A stretch of 64,000 nt of DNA from Verpa conica (taxonomy: Eukaryota > Ascomycota > Pezizomycetes > Pezizales > Morchellaceae), in the NCBI GenBank assembly GCA_033030425.1, contig JAUFSD010000020.1, positions 1,240,001 to 1,304,000 of the forward strand, in the 5' to 3' direction. Below are positions 48,235 to 58,526 of this stretch, piece by piece (positions within the stretch are counted from its first letter, which is position 1; every line of letters starts with the position of its first letter). A program made the position numbers and the translations under genes. The notes under the pieces are model-generated. The model worked only from the letters and a program-made list of their open reading frames with translations, was not told the origin of the DNA and searched no databases.

Positions 48235-50990
48235 CAAACGTAACCAACATAGAAAACCATAGAGTTGGTTAGGTAATGGTACTTAGGTTTGGGTTTATTG
48301 TGCTGTTTGTAGATAGGTTTCCTTTGTAGTTTCAAATTATATTAGGAGACGTTTAAGCAGTATGTGCTGCTAGTTAATCCAAAAGCGCTATATATATGGT
48401 TTCTTTGCCTTATAATCCTAAAGGTACTACTCGCTACTCCTTCACCTCAATCTGTTTTACTACCCTAAGTACTTGACCACCCTCAGCCACTATTCTTTAC
48501 TAGTACATACCCCACGCGGACGAGCCTTTTTGTTGACTTATAACGGTACTCTGGGAACACTTAAACAATATGAAATAGCAACATGAATTACACTAGGCAG
48601 TAGATCCCTTTATCTTGCGAAGGGGGATAGACTTTAATTCAGTTCGGTTGTCGGTCGCGGGCGGGGGGTAAAGCCGTACCACACCGCCGCGTATGCTACC
48701 AGGCAGGAATATCCCCAAATCATCGCTCCACCGCTGCTCAACGAGAACCACTGCAGTTCCAGGAGCCTCATTTACACCTATTCAGCTAAGTGTAAATTAT
48801 ACTTTCACTATATTTGGCACTACTTATCTCCTGCACGCTATCGGAGAGTGAGAACGAGGTGGTTCTCATTTGCATTGGAATGGGCTGCTGTGCGTTGAAC
48901 TGACAATCTTATTTAATTGTGGCTAAAGTAGGGTAAGGTTGGTAGAGAAGGTGAGCTAGGACGGCTATCGGCTATTGGGAGAATGAGCTTGACTTTGTTT
49001 CTCAGATCTGGAGACCCCGCACACCCAGGAATGAGCTCGGGAAGAGTCGTCTTACCAGTTTTGTGGACCTGCTCTTAGGTACTAGAAATCTTGCATAAAA
49101 TACCAAATATTACAGAATCCACATCACACTGGTGGGAGTTTTGTAGGATTTTTAAACCAATGAGCTAAAAAACAACTCTTTTGTGGGGGAAGTCCAAGAT
49201 ATATACAATGAAATACTTGTAGCACAGCATGAGTACATATGTACTCCGTGGCATGGGGCTATAAGGAAATCAGAGGTATGTATACCTAATTCCGAGTCAA
49301 TTCAGGAAGAAAAGATGTAAGTCTAAAATTCCATTACCATTTGTAATTTGGGTATAGGTATTATCGAAATTTCTAGAGATATTGAGACCTCTCCGATGGG
49401 CGTACCTGTGATTTACACTCCCTCCACCACTCTATGAAGCAGATATGATATCCGATTAGGGGGGACTGTGACTAGAGTAGAGTACTCATAGACTTCAAGT
49501 GTTTCCGGAGTGCGGTAACTGGGTCAGCCACTGACAGGTAAGCGGCCCAGATTGCCAGCGAGCTCCGCAGTGAGAAGTGGTGAAGGTAGTGCTGGCAATT
49601 TTTCACGATAATTTAATTTTTTATAGATTTTGCGACCAGAAGCGATTTAGAGTTGGAGAGAAAATGATTGCATAGAGGTTAATTCGCCGTATTTTCCGGA
49701 GAAAAATTAAATTTTGAAGTACTAGTTCCTAGTTCCTCAAAAAAGTAAAATCTGAAGTCTCACTACTGCGGTGGGTAAACGAGGTTAGATTTTTGGCCTT
49801 GCTTCTCTTTCAGGCGCACGGTGTATTGATTTAAAAATAATTTCTGTAATTACCAACACTCTTATGTCCACCTGCTCAGATATTATTGGGCTTTTTCTGG
49901 TGCCCCAAAGACCATGTGCGGATGAAAATATCAGACCCTCCCGGATCCCCTAATTGTCATCATGGCAATAATCAATTCCTGTCTGCTACTGATAGACTTG
50001 GTATTGTGTGACATTTTACATTGCCGCAAACCTTTAGGAGATTTAATTACCGAGTCTACACTAAATATTAGCTGCTCCCAGCGAACCACAGCCTACTCAA
50101 TCCTCAAAGCGCACAGCACTAAGCAATAGGATGAAACTGATTGGTTCATCTATAGGGCACACGTCCTTAGGGCCAAGATATTTCCTTTTCCCTATACCGA
50201 AATGCAGTCACGCCAAACCCTTCGAGGATAATACCGTCCCGCAAACCTAAAAGTAATGTTACTGAAGTCTTAGATAATTATTTACCAAAGTCTCCCTCTC
50301 GTCTCCTGATATTAATCTAATTCAGCAAGTATGAAACCACATCAAGCGCAGGATTAGAGAGAGGATTGGGTGGAATTACACAGGTGCAGCTATTAGAACT
50401 ATTGTTATGGAGGAATTGCTAGGCCTTGGCTGTAGCTTTATTAATAAGATTATCTCTTCTTTGCCTCGCAGGCTTGCTGCAAAATATAGCTGCTAATAGG
50501 GGTGAGATTTTTGTGGCCTAATGTCTTTAACCTACTCGGGTCCACTCTTACTCCTTTTTTAGCGAGTCACTTTTTCTTCACACTATTATGTATGCATACA
50601 AATTCACCTGAATCAGTGGCTGACCGCGTTACCGTACTCCAGAAACACTTGAAGGATACGAGTAGTTGTAACACGTGATACTGCGTGTATGCCAGCCGTG
50701 GGGCTGAAGACTCGCGCCCGGCACAACCCGGGAGGTACATACCAGTAAGACAGGACTGCTGGCGTCTCCGGGCGTGAGGAAACCAACTCAAGAGTCCCAG
50801 GATTCAGGCGGAGAATCACTAACATCCCGATCCCGTGAGAAAATACACTTATCTATATGCATAAATACTCAATATTTATCTCTACATTAAGCTCAATGCC
50901 TCTACCGAGGTTAATACCGGGAAATGGAGGCGTGATAACATGAGACTATACCACTACTGAATCCTACCACAGGTGCATAAAGAGGTGGAA
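48235..50990. other. Gene-free region
   Basis: About 2.7 kb without a supported coding frame. It includes a GC-rich patch near 48640-48700. Minus-strand frames at 50567-50825 are short and overlap each other. Confidence 0.4.
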
Positions 50991-50997
50991 CTGATGC

Positions 50998-51190
50998 GGC
51001 CATTTAAAGATTTGACCCAACCCAGTGCTCTTTTAGATCTGTCATGCCGGTCTACGCCATAGTAATTAGTGATTTGCAGAGGTTGAAATGGCTCGGCCCA
51101 TTTAATGATTTGGACTGGGCCAGCTCTCTTTTAGACAGATCGGGCTGGTTTATACCATAGTAATTAATGATTTGATCCGGTCTGGACCAG
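50998..51190 (+). repeat. Tandem duplication, period ~98 bp, two copies
   Basis: CATTTAAAGATTTG…CTCTTTTAGA…CCATAGTAATTAGTGATTTG at 51001-51077 repeats at 51099-51175 with scattered substitutions. There is no coding content. Confidence 0.65.
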
Positions 51191-51540
51191 CTCGACCCCT
51201 GGGTCTGCGGGGCTAGGGCCAATGAAGTGACATTAGCAGAGAATGGCTTTCAAGATGAGAAGAGGATGGGATATTGATCTTTCGGGGATAGAACGAAGAC
51301 TGCGAGATATGTGGTTCCTTGAGATGGGAATAATGAAACCTACAAAACATGTATATCAAAGACCCACAAGCACTCGACTCTAGGTTATACCAAGCAGGCG
51401 GATCCATGTGCGGCTGTTGAATCTAGATACAGTCGACAGAAAGCGAGACACTTTTGACTGGAATTTCAGGTGTTGTAGTACGGTAAGATATTAGCTGATA
51501 CGCAGCTCGCCCAGGGTGGAACGACCCTCGTTAGGCCTAG

Positions 51541-52132
51541 TGGTCGCAACGGGGAAGTCCGTCAGTCCCAAGGTTAGAACCGGATTTTCTACAGCTCTAT
51601 AGTTCGTCCTGTCTTGTGTCAAAAATACCTTAGGTCTCAAGGCATGAGGACTGGGGACTGAATGGGGCTCTACCGGGCGCCAAGACTAGAGGGTTAGGGT
51701 TTGATTTATATTGAATGAATGAATTAATCATAAGTACATGGATTGATTTATATTGAGATACATATTAGGCAATTTTAACTTATTCTATCCAGTCCTCTCA
51801 ACCGTCCAGGCCCTGTAGTGACCTCAGGGGTGGACGGACTACGGGACCATAGACCCCTGTGGAGCCCTATAAACATTACCAAGGGATTTTCTGCACCATT
51901 CTGGGAAAGAGAGCACGCAATATCTGCTGCAAATCACAACCTAAGCAGGAGTAGATAGGGCCTGGTAGCCCATTTAGGGAAATAAAACCCTAGCCCTGAA
52001 GACTTGGCACCCTACGGGCCTATACAGTACATAGTCTCCCTTCCTTACGTCCTAGACCACCCAAAGAGAGGTTGGGATGGGTTATAGGGTCCGATTCTAG
52101 CCCCAAGACGGATGGACTTCCCAGTTACGAAT
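51541..52132. repeat. ~590-bp element with ~170-bp inverted arms
   Basis: The left arm (51541-51715, starting TGGTCGCAACGGGGAAGTCC) is the inverted, diverged copy of 51955-52132 (ending GGATGGACTTCCCAGTTACGA). The central 240 bp contain CAACCGTCCAGGCCC and GTGGACGGACT, motifs shared with the repeats at 19444-19880 and 45150. A TTAGGG-type motif at 51690-51702 lies in the left arm and its degenerate mirror (AAACCCTAGCCC) in the right arm. It may be a non-autonomous DNA transposon. Confidence 0.5.
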
Positions 52133-52624
52133 ACTGATTCTATCCAGACTCACTCCCAGGCAGCGTACGTTCTTGTCTTTATACTATCACAGCACTTTTA
52201 CAAGCTACATACTAGCTCCTATAAGATAATTTTATGGCTTGTTTAAACAGCTTTCTATCTACCGGTCATGAGATGCACCCCAATACAATATGGTAATCTA
52301 CAGCATAAGTACTTCCGAATTATCCTTCTCTCCTTCAGGGTTGGATGTACTTATGATAAATTCATTCATTCATTCATATCCTTCTCTCCTCCACCTCATA
52401 CTCCAAGACAAAGTTCACTCCCTAACGTTAGAAGTACTTGCCTATATTCGTTTTATGTAAGTCAGACATTCTATCCCTATATAGCGTTCCAAGCTACTTC
52501 AACTAAAGTCATTTGTAGTGGGAAACGCTTATCTGCCACTGCCCTAGACATAAACACCCTCAAGATTTACCTGAGGTAAAGTCTTAAGGCCCAATATCCT
52601 AAGTAATAACACTAATTACAAACT

Positions 52625-52783
52625 ATGTCTCTTCCGGTTACCTGGTCCTGTGAGCATACATGGTCAGTAGAAAACACCACCGGCCTCGCATGCGAATATT
52701 GTGGCAGGAAGGATCTAGGCGAATGTGACTGTCTTGAGTGCGCAAGGTGCGGTATAATTTTGTGCGAAGTTTGCTGTGACTAG
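52625..52783 (+). CDS. 52-residue Cys-rich mini-protein, probably zinc-binding
   Basis: A short frame with ATG at 52625 and TAG at 52781-52783. It contains eleven Cys and one early His in 52 residues: SCEHTW, ACEYCGRKDLGECDC, LECARCGIILCEVCC. The CxxC pairs resemble zinc ribbon or RING-like knuckles. No signal peptide is present, which favours an intracellular metal-binding protein over a secreted effector. Upstream lies a CT-rich block (52380-52440) and CTATATAGCG (about 52480), a plausible fungal promoter. The composition is very unlikely by chance. It might also be one exon of a longer gene, but I see no matching neighbour exon. Confidence 0.55.
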   Translation: MSLPVTWSCEHTWSVENTTGLACEYCGRKDLGECDCLECARCGIILCEVCCD

Positions 52784-53513
52784 AACTCCCCAATACTACC
52801 TACTCCACACCGTAACTATAGACAGTTACCAGATAGAAAGAATCGGGGGGGGGGGGTGGCGGTACAATATACTATTCGGATAAGCGGTTACCACACTTCA
52901 TTATAGGTCATAATTAACCCGTGTTGTCTCTTTTGTAGCGGTCTGGATTTTACTATCAGTCCTACAACTATGTCACCAATTTTGTTCTATATATGGATGG
53001 CTTTCCACCCATCTACCTTTGCTTCTTTAGGTTAAGAATCGATTTAGTTAAATCTCTTTGAGTTTATAAACTACTGCGGGAGTATTTTCATAAAGTGATC
53101 TATTATAGAGAAATTTCATTGCAGAGGATGGCAGAGATATGGAGCTGTTGGCCCGAGGGTTAGGTTTTCCTTCCCTGTCTCTAGTTTGCGTTCCATAATT
53201 AGGGATTAGAGATTAGATGGATCGTGATAAGGTTTAGGGTTTCTCTGTAACACCCAACCAACTTTCTTTAATCTCCATGATTATGATACAATGCGATTAT
53301 CAACATTGTGCTATTTGCTACTATTTCCTGAATTCTTTACTGGTTACAAATAGGACTAACCCAAGAAAAGATAGATTCTAGCTGAATCCTGATGAACCAC
53401 TATAATGTATTAAGGGAATATAATAGGAAAAATGAAATCAATAAATAGAGAGCTGGTATTAATAGACAAGACATTCGAAACGACATTAAAGAATAATAGG
53501 GGGTATAAAAAAA
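52784..53513. other. Intergenic region with a poly-G run
   Basis: No coding frame. A run of ten G lies near 52846-52855. GGGTTAGG/GGTTTAGGG-like motifs occur near 53155 and 53230. Confidence 0.4.
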
Positions 53514-54674
53514 CTAAATCCACTTTAACAGTAGAATTGAAGATACCAATACCACACAACCAATAAGCACCAACCGGAACAAGTAATCGAGGCCTAATAG
53601 TTTAAATATAGTACTCTTAACCAAGTTGATGATGAGACGGTCCACCCGGAGCATACTAGGAATTCTAATAGCCGGCATGCTAATACTCGGTATACCAATT
53701 TTGGGTATACCTGGGGGTCCCGGCAGATACGAGGATAGGCTTCCAGGATTTGGCGTGACGACCTCTTGGCACTTTGACAGGCCATGTCCCAGCTGAGAAA
53801 CCGGTGCGCTGATGCCTACAGATGGGATTATCGATGGTACAGCCGTGGTAGTACCTTTAACTGCCGAAGATATTCCTCCGAGATAGCCGGTCCGGGAGTT
53901 ACTGCTGTCGGCTTCTTCGCCGGATTCATCCGAACTGTCCAGTTCAGCCAGAGTTGCCTCTACCAAAGTAGCGCCATTGATTGAATCCTGCGACCTTTTC
54001 CTATCGCAGGTAGGTCTCCATCGGTTACCAGATTCAGGAGCGCTATTGCCGACATCCTTCCGGGAGAGCCATGTGAACTTCACTTTCTGGTATAATACCG
54101 CGCATATCTGTTCCTCGGCGTTTTTATCCTCGGAGGATCGGGTAGCACCTTTGTGTGTGTGTTTTGTGGTCGCTGATGTGATTCCGCCCGGAAGTATGCT
54201 AAGAGGATTTTCGAATGAAACACCCTTCCCTTTCGTCCCACCAATTGGTTTGACTACACTCCGGTCATTCGTAGTTCTGAGCCCGACAATAAGATAAACT
54301 TTGCTATTTTTGTTTACCGCTTGATCGAGAAACTTCCGTACATTGGCTTGCCCACATACATTCTTGAGCCAGGCATCGGGGTTCACGAGCTCATAGGCTG
54401 TAGCCCCAGGGGCACTCGATGTGGAAGCGGGATTGTTCTGCTTGACGTGTTCGAGACATGAGACATCGCGGTATGGGCTAGGCGTAGAGCTCTTCGAGAA
54501 CTGAAAGCTCTCTTTGGGGTCGGTGTGAGGGTCGTTGGCATATTCAAGAGTTGCTGATTGACTCTCTATAGGGTCAACGAAATTTTTGTTTGGTGTATTG
54601 ACGTTTAGTACTAATCTCCCAAGCTTGGTAGATTCAAGTGGTAGAAGTTGACTGAGTAAGTGTGTAGTTGCCAT
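53514..54674 (-). CDS. Tail-anchored protein of unknown function with pentapeptide repeat
   Basis: An intronless 386-aa frame with good start context (AAAATGGCA). The N-terminal ~150 residues look folded (LLPLESTKLGRLVLNVN; TAYELVNPDAWLKNVCG; SKVYLIVGLRTTNDRSVV). I know this arrangement only as an uncharacterised fungal family. Residues ~150-290 are polar and low-complexity with an acidic patch (LDSSDESGEEADSS). Near residues 322-342 four pentapeptides of type x[IM]Px[IM] follow each other (GIPKI GIPSI SMPAI RIPSM). The protein ends in a 20-residue hydrophobic segment (FRLVLIGCVVLVSSILLLKW) one residue before the stop, so it is probably tail-anchored with the bulk in the cytosol. No operon-like context. 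Confidence 0.7.
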   Translation of the reverse strand: MATTHLLSQLLPLESTKLGRLVLNVNTPNKNFVDPIESQSATLEYANDPHTDPKESFQFSKSSTPSPYRDVSCLEHVKQNNPASTSSAPGATAYELVNPDAWLKNVCGQANVRKFLDQAVNKNSKVYLIVGLRTTNDRSVVKPIGGTKGKGVSFENPLSILPGGITSATTKHTHKGATRSSEDKNAEEQICAVLYQKVKFTWLSRKDVGNSAPESGNRWRPTCDRKRSQDSINGATLVEATLAELDSSDESGEEADSSNSRTGYLGGISSAVKGTTTAVPSIIPSVGISAPVSQLGHGLSKCQEVVTPNPGSLSSYLPGPPGIPKIGIPSISMPAIRIPSMLRVDRLIINLVKSTIFKLLGLDYLFRLVLIGCVVLVSSILLLKWI

Positions 54675-55208
54675 TTTGATGTTTGGTGTTTGAACTAATT
54701 GATATATTTTCTGATTATAATGTCCCTTATATACCAGATCTCCGGCGGAACACGACAGGGAACTAGATATGATGTCACAGGGACTTCTAGTCCTTATTTG
54801 TCATGACGTAATCCCGGGGCAAAAGAACCTGAAAACTCTATGAATTTCTGGGGCCAATCGGACTGTAATGTATGCAGGGAGTTTTTCGTTGTAGTACTCC
54901 AACGGTGCCAATCAAATCGCCAAGCTTTAAGCGATGATTATGTTTGGTGCTGGGGTTAGCTGGAATCGATATCTCTCAGATAGGTGGTACCAGGTAATAG
55001 GTATGCAGCTACATCGGAGGAATCGCAACGTTCCTGTTGATCAGAAAATCCATGTCGGGGGTCGATCAAGCCTGCTCATGGCAGATATCTCCTGTAAGGC
55101 TCTGTTTATTTTCGCACCCTGCTATCCTGCGACATGTCATATTTCGGATGACCTCATTGTGGCTGGGGATTTTGACTGCACCAACGGGAATGTTTTCTTA
55201 GCATTAAC
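54675..55208. other. Divergent promoter region
   Basis: The region lies between the tail-anchored gene (minus) and the small two-exon gene (plus). A 92-residue open frame at 54934-55212 contains LFIFAPCYP and LIVAGDFDC, loosely like an endonuclease domain of a LINE element. The match is too weak to call. Confidence 0.35.
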
Positions 55209-55583
55209 ATGACGTTTACGATGTATACTGAAGCTGCCACGTCTGATCAAGAAATCCATGGGAGTGAACAGCGGAACAGCGATAATTACAAAGGTATTCC
55301 CCTCTACGTACCGATTTTATGAGGCGTATTAGCGAATCATCGGTTCACTGAAAACAAAGACATTACTATTGTCTCGGGATTTCTTTGTGTTGATGCACCC
55401 AATTTTAGTAATAGGATGTATCGCAGCCTTGGCGCTCTCTTGGGTTGGTTGACTTGGGCCGAGATTGATGCCTCAACTCTCATGGAAGCACTAGCTCAGG
55501 CAGGCGGTCTGCCTAGAAGCTTTGAGCAATTTCCAATATCTGATCCACTGTACTTGATAGCTTTCAAATTATCCCAACAGTAA
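55209..55583 (+). CDS. Small two-exon gene of unknown function
   Basis: Exon 1 55209-55293 and exon 2 55333-55583 join in frame (phase 1) across a 39-bp intron, giving about 111 aa. The alternative acceptor at 55323 would leave only a 30-bp intron and is less likely. Exon 2 has clear coding-like composition: TIVSGFLCVDAPNFSNRMYR, then a helix-like LGALLGWLTWAEIDASTLMEALAQ, and an end of SDPLYLIAFKLSQQ. I do not recognise the family. No signal peptide or membrane segment is certain. It is divergent from the tail-anchored gene, with ~530 bp between the starts. Confidence 0.45.
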
Positions 55584-57248
55584 CGATGACACTATAACTT
55601 TCAATCAATTTCGTGTCCGGGGCAAATATTTTCAATAGCCAGTAAACCCCACTAGGAGAATTTAAATTTGATTTACCTTTATTTGTAAAGCTAGTCAAAT
55701 ATATCTCTCGAAATGACGTTTAAGGGAATCTTTACTGCTGGTCCTACGGGAGTAATATATAAATTAATAGTGTAAGTAGGACAGTACTACCGATGCCCAA
55801 ACAGGAGCGACCCTCCATGCTTTCAAGCTCAACCAGTTCTTTGTTACCGTAGACCTACTTTTATAACCGCTACCTGGTGTTTATCGAGGCACGATTTTTC
55901 AAAAAGACGTAAGATGAAATAAGTTTTATTTGATGATGATAAAAGACTAAGAGAATCGAAACATTTTGTGCTAAAGTAGAATGCCAAGAAACGTGCTGAC
56001 TCAGCGCTCATGACCTGCCCAGCCAAATGACCAAATACAAACCTCATTCCCTAGACACGGAGAACTCAGGAGGATTGAAGCCACTGATAGGGTAGTAGTC
56101 AGCGCATTACCTATGGAACTTTTGTTCTATACTTTGTAATATTTGTCAGGTAAGGGATTCCAACACCAAGGGTTAGGGTTTCCTTACCTCCGGGGCCACT
56201 GGAAGCAGGCACCAGCCAGCCAGTACTTGATAATCAGTAATGTAACTACAGCACATTTGATGTTTCTACCTACAAGGGTTCCCTTCAAATACGTGAGAGG
56301 TTTACAGCGTATTCGGTATATCATTGGCGGCTAAGAGAGGACTTGCAAACGAAAACTATGCTTTGCTACAGATCTAGGTTCAAATCTAGCTCAACGAACC
56401 AGCAACACCTACTATTGTCTCGATAAATTGTATAAAGAAGCAAGTCATCAATATTTTTGATAACGATCAGGCTTGGAAAACACATGGGATTAATCGTGCC
56501 TGTATGTATTTACTAATTGTAAAACTCTAGTAGAGCCAGGAGTTCTGTACTTAGTCTATGACCTCTGGCGTCCCAACATGGCCTATAGGCGCCTCACAAT
56601 CTTTTGTAAGTTAAATAGCTACCTTCAATGGATTCCATGTTCATCAAATATGCGGGGCCAAGTAATAAATTTGGCAAGAAGATTGTTCAACCAGGATACT
56701 ATGTAATATGGAATAGTTTCTTTGGGTAGCCCCTAAACATACGGACACGCCAATACACAAAAAACACAATTTGAATAGGCTGCATTTTATTAGGGGAATC
56801 AGGGGTATATATTTCGCCCAGAAGGAACTTTGTATCAGCCTCAGTCATTGTTCAAAATTCCTACATCACTATATGGAAGAGGATGGGTACACATATATCA
56901 AGAGTAATCTAGAGAGGGTGCTCGTTTTTTCTACATTATATGTGACGTCGCCCACCCACTTCAGCCGAGGGATCGGGTCACACTTTACGGTAGCACGAGT
57001 ACAACGAATGGGTTAGGGTTCGCCGATAAATAATTCATCCCTCCTCGCTAATAGAAGAATACAACTACTTATAGACTGAGGTCATGATCAAAGAATCATA
57101 ACTAGAACCAGGAGGAGAGTACCCCTAAATATCCATCAATTCAGAAACCAATACTTCTGCTAACTACAAGATAGATACCCTTCCTTAATTTTTAGATACT
57201 TCAGACTACAAAGTGGCCTATCTGACCCAAGCCCAATATCCAACACAC
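55584..57248. other. Intergenic region with two telomere-like motifs
   Basis: No coding frame is supported. AGGGTTAGGGTTT lies at 56169-56181 and GGGTTAGGGTT at 57010-57020. Confidence 0.4.
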
Positions 57249-57968
57249 TTATGCTTTCACCCAAGACTCCCCCAAAGCCCCTAGATTCTTCAAGATAACG
57301 CTCTTCGCCTCCTCTTCTCGCCACCCTGTCCGCTCGGCATTCTCCCGGAGGCGCACAACCTCGTCGCCCATAACCTGCAAATACTGCACTAACCTCTCAT
57401 CCTCCAACATGTCCATAAATGGCACCAGTGTCTCATCCGCTCCCATTCCTGCCGCATTCGCAGAGTTTATTAACGTGGCCATGTAAATAGGCGCACCAAA
57501 TGAGACGAGTGCCAAGAATGTGGTCCAGTGATACTGTTCCTTGTTCTTGTCTAGACTCATCCGGAAGTCAATCATATTCACAATCTGCGGTGTAAGATAA
57601 GGCACCAGCTCTTCTCGTATAGTAGTAGAGGGAATCCCAGCCTCACCCCTCCAGTCCGTGGCAACATCGGTGAATGTGGGAAGTTTGATTCCGCGGGTAC
57701 CCGCAACTCTTCTCATGGTTGTGATGAGGCTACTAACGTACTCATAGAACGGCTCCATAGATGCTGTCTGGAGGTGCGTCTCCGTGGGTGGAATATGAGA
57801 GAGAGTTACGGCTAGGGCATGAACTACCCACCGCTTAAAGAGGAGGCTTGTTATGAACCAGTTGTTGAAGTTTGCGGGGTCGTTGGGGCTGGGGGCCTTT
57901 GCAAAGACGGGGCTTCCCCCCGGAACACTGGTGGGAGACCAGGCATTCGAAAGAGGTGAGGAAAACAT
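57249..57968 (-). CDS. Hypothetical soluble protein, 239 aa
   Basis: An intronless frame with even, protein-like composition. The N-terminal ~25 residues are Pro/Ser-rich (SPTSVPGGSPVFAKAPSPND). The rest appears largely alpha-helical (NNWFITSLLFKRWVVHALAV; FYEYVSSLITTMRRVAG; DERLVQYLQVMGDEVVRLRE; WREEEAKSVILKNLG). A moderately hydrophobic stretch (HWTTFLALVSFGAPIYMATL) is probably buried rather than membrane-spanning. I do not recognise a family. There are no stops or frameshifts, and codon use looks like that of the other genes here. Confidence 0.65.
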   Translation of the reverse strand: MFSSPLSNAWSPTSVPGGSPVFAKAPSPNDPANFNNWFITSLLFKRWVVHALAVTLSHIPPTETHLQTASMEPFYEYVSSLITTMRRVAGTRGIKLPTFTDVATDWRGEAGIPSTTIREELVPYLTPQIVNMIDFRMSLDKNKEQYHWTTFLALVSFGAPIYMATLINSANAAGMGADETLVPFMDMLEDERLVQYLQVMGDEVVRLRENAERTGWREEEAKSVILKNLGALGESWVKA

Positions 57969-58124
57969 GATAACTATAGGTAATTCCTTAGTTTAGACTA
58001 TAGCAGGAGTGCTATTAAGGTTTATCGGATGATGGGAGCTGTATGTGAAGGGTGGGAAGACTTCCGGGTCGTTCCTACAACAGGAAAAAGGATCTCACTT
58101 ATATGTTTGGTTAGGATAGAGAAA

Positions 58125-58526
58125 CTAACAAAAAATCTCCGCAGCACACCGTCCCAGCAAAGACACCTTTATTATATGAGTTGTGAAACGGACCCCACAG
58201 AGGGGCATGTGATTCGTCAAGATGTAATAATTGGCCCTAGGAGATCTAGTCCAATTGGGAAGCAAACCAGTAAGAGGGGTGGGGCTGACCTGCCCATAAA
58301 CATAACCTAAGCGATATTTTTTGTTTCTAGTTGTGATCAGAATATAACGTGGGGATCGACTCAATGCGTCTCCACAAAACAGCTCGTGGCGTCTCTTGGA
58401 CATACAGTAAGGATCTCCTTCTTTACATCTTCCGCGACCTTCCGGAGGCTGCTCTTGATCGACAAAAATATTACTATATCCTGCTACAACTTGTGCGATC
58501 CCATAATTGCTTCTGCCCTTGAACAC
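58125..58526 (-). CDS. Possible small gene, 5' part coding-like
   Basis: A 133-residue frame. Its first ~60 residues look like real protein (GRSNYGIAQVVAGYSNIFVD; GRCKEGDPYCMSKRRHELFC), with Cys at regular spacing. The second half is atypical and may be intron read-through: a GT..CTTAG pair lies near 58350-58310. The true 3' structure is unresolved and the family is unknown. Confidence 0.35.
   Translation of the reverse strand: MFKGRSNYGIAQVVAGYSNIFVDQEQPPEGRGRCKEGDPYCMSKRRHELFCGDALSRSPRYILITTRNKKYRLGYVYGQVSPTPLTGLLPNWTRSPRANYYILTNHMPLCGVRFTTHIIKVSLLGRCAAEIFC

Noticed and set aside
53514..54674. Fungal gasdermin-like pore-forming protein
   Set aside because: Only the YLIVGLRT-type strand recalled such domains. 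No further similarity could be established by eye, so no such function is assigned.
54934..55212. LINE-type endonuclease fragment (LFIFAPCYP…IVAGDFDC)
   Set aside because: Only two short motif-like stretches match, with no reverse transcriptase nearby. It is too weak to annotate as an element.
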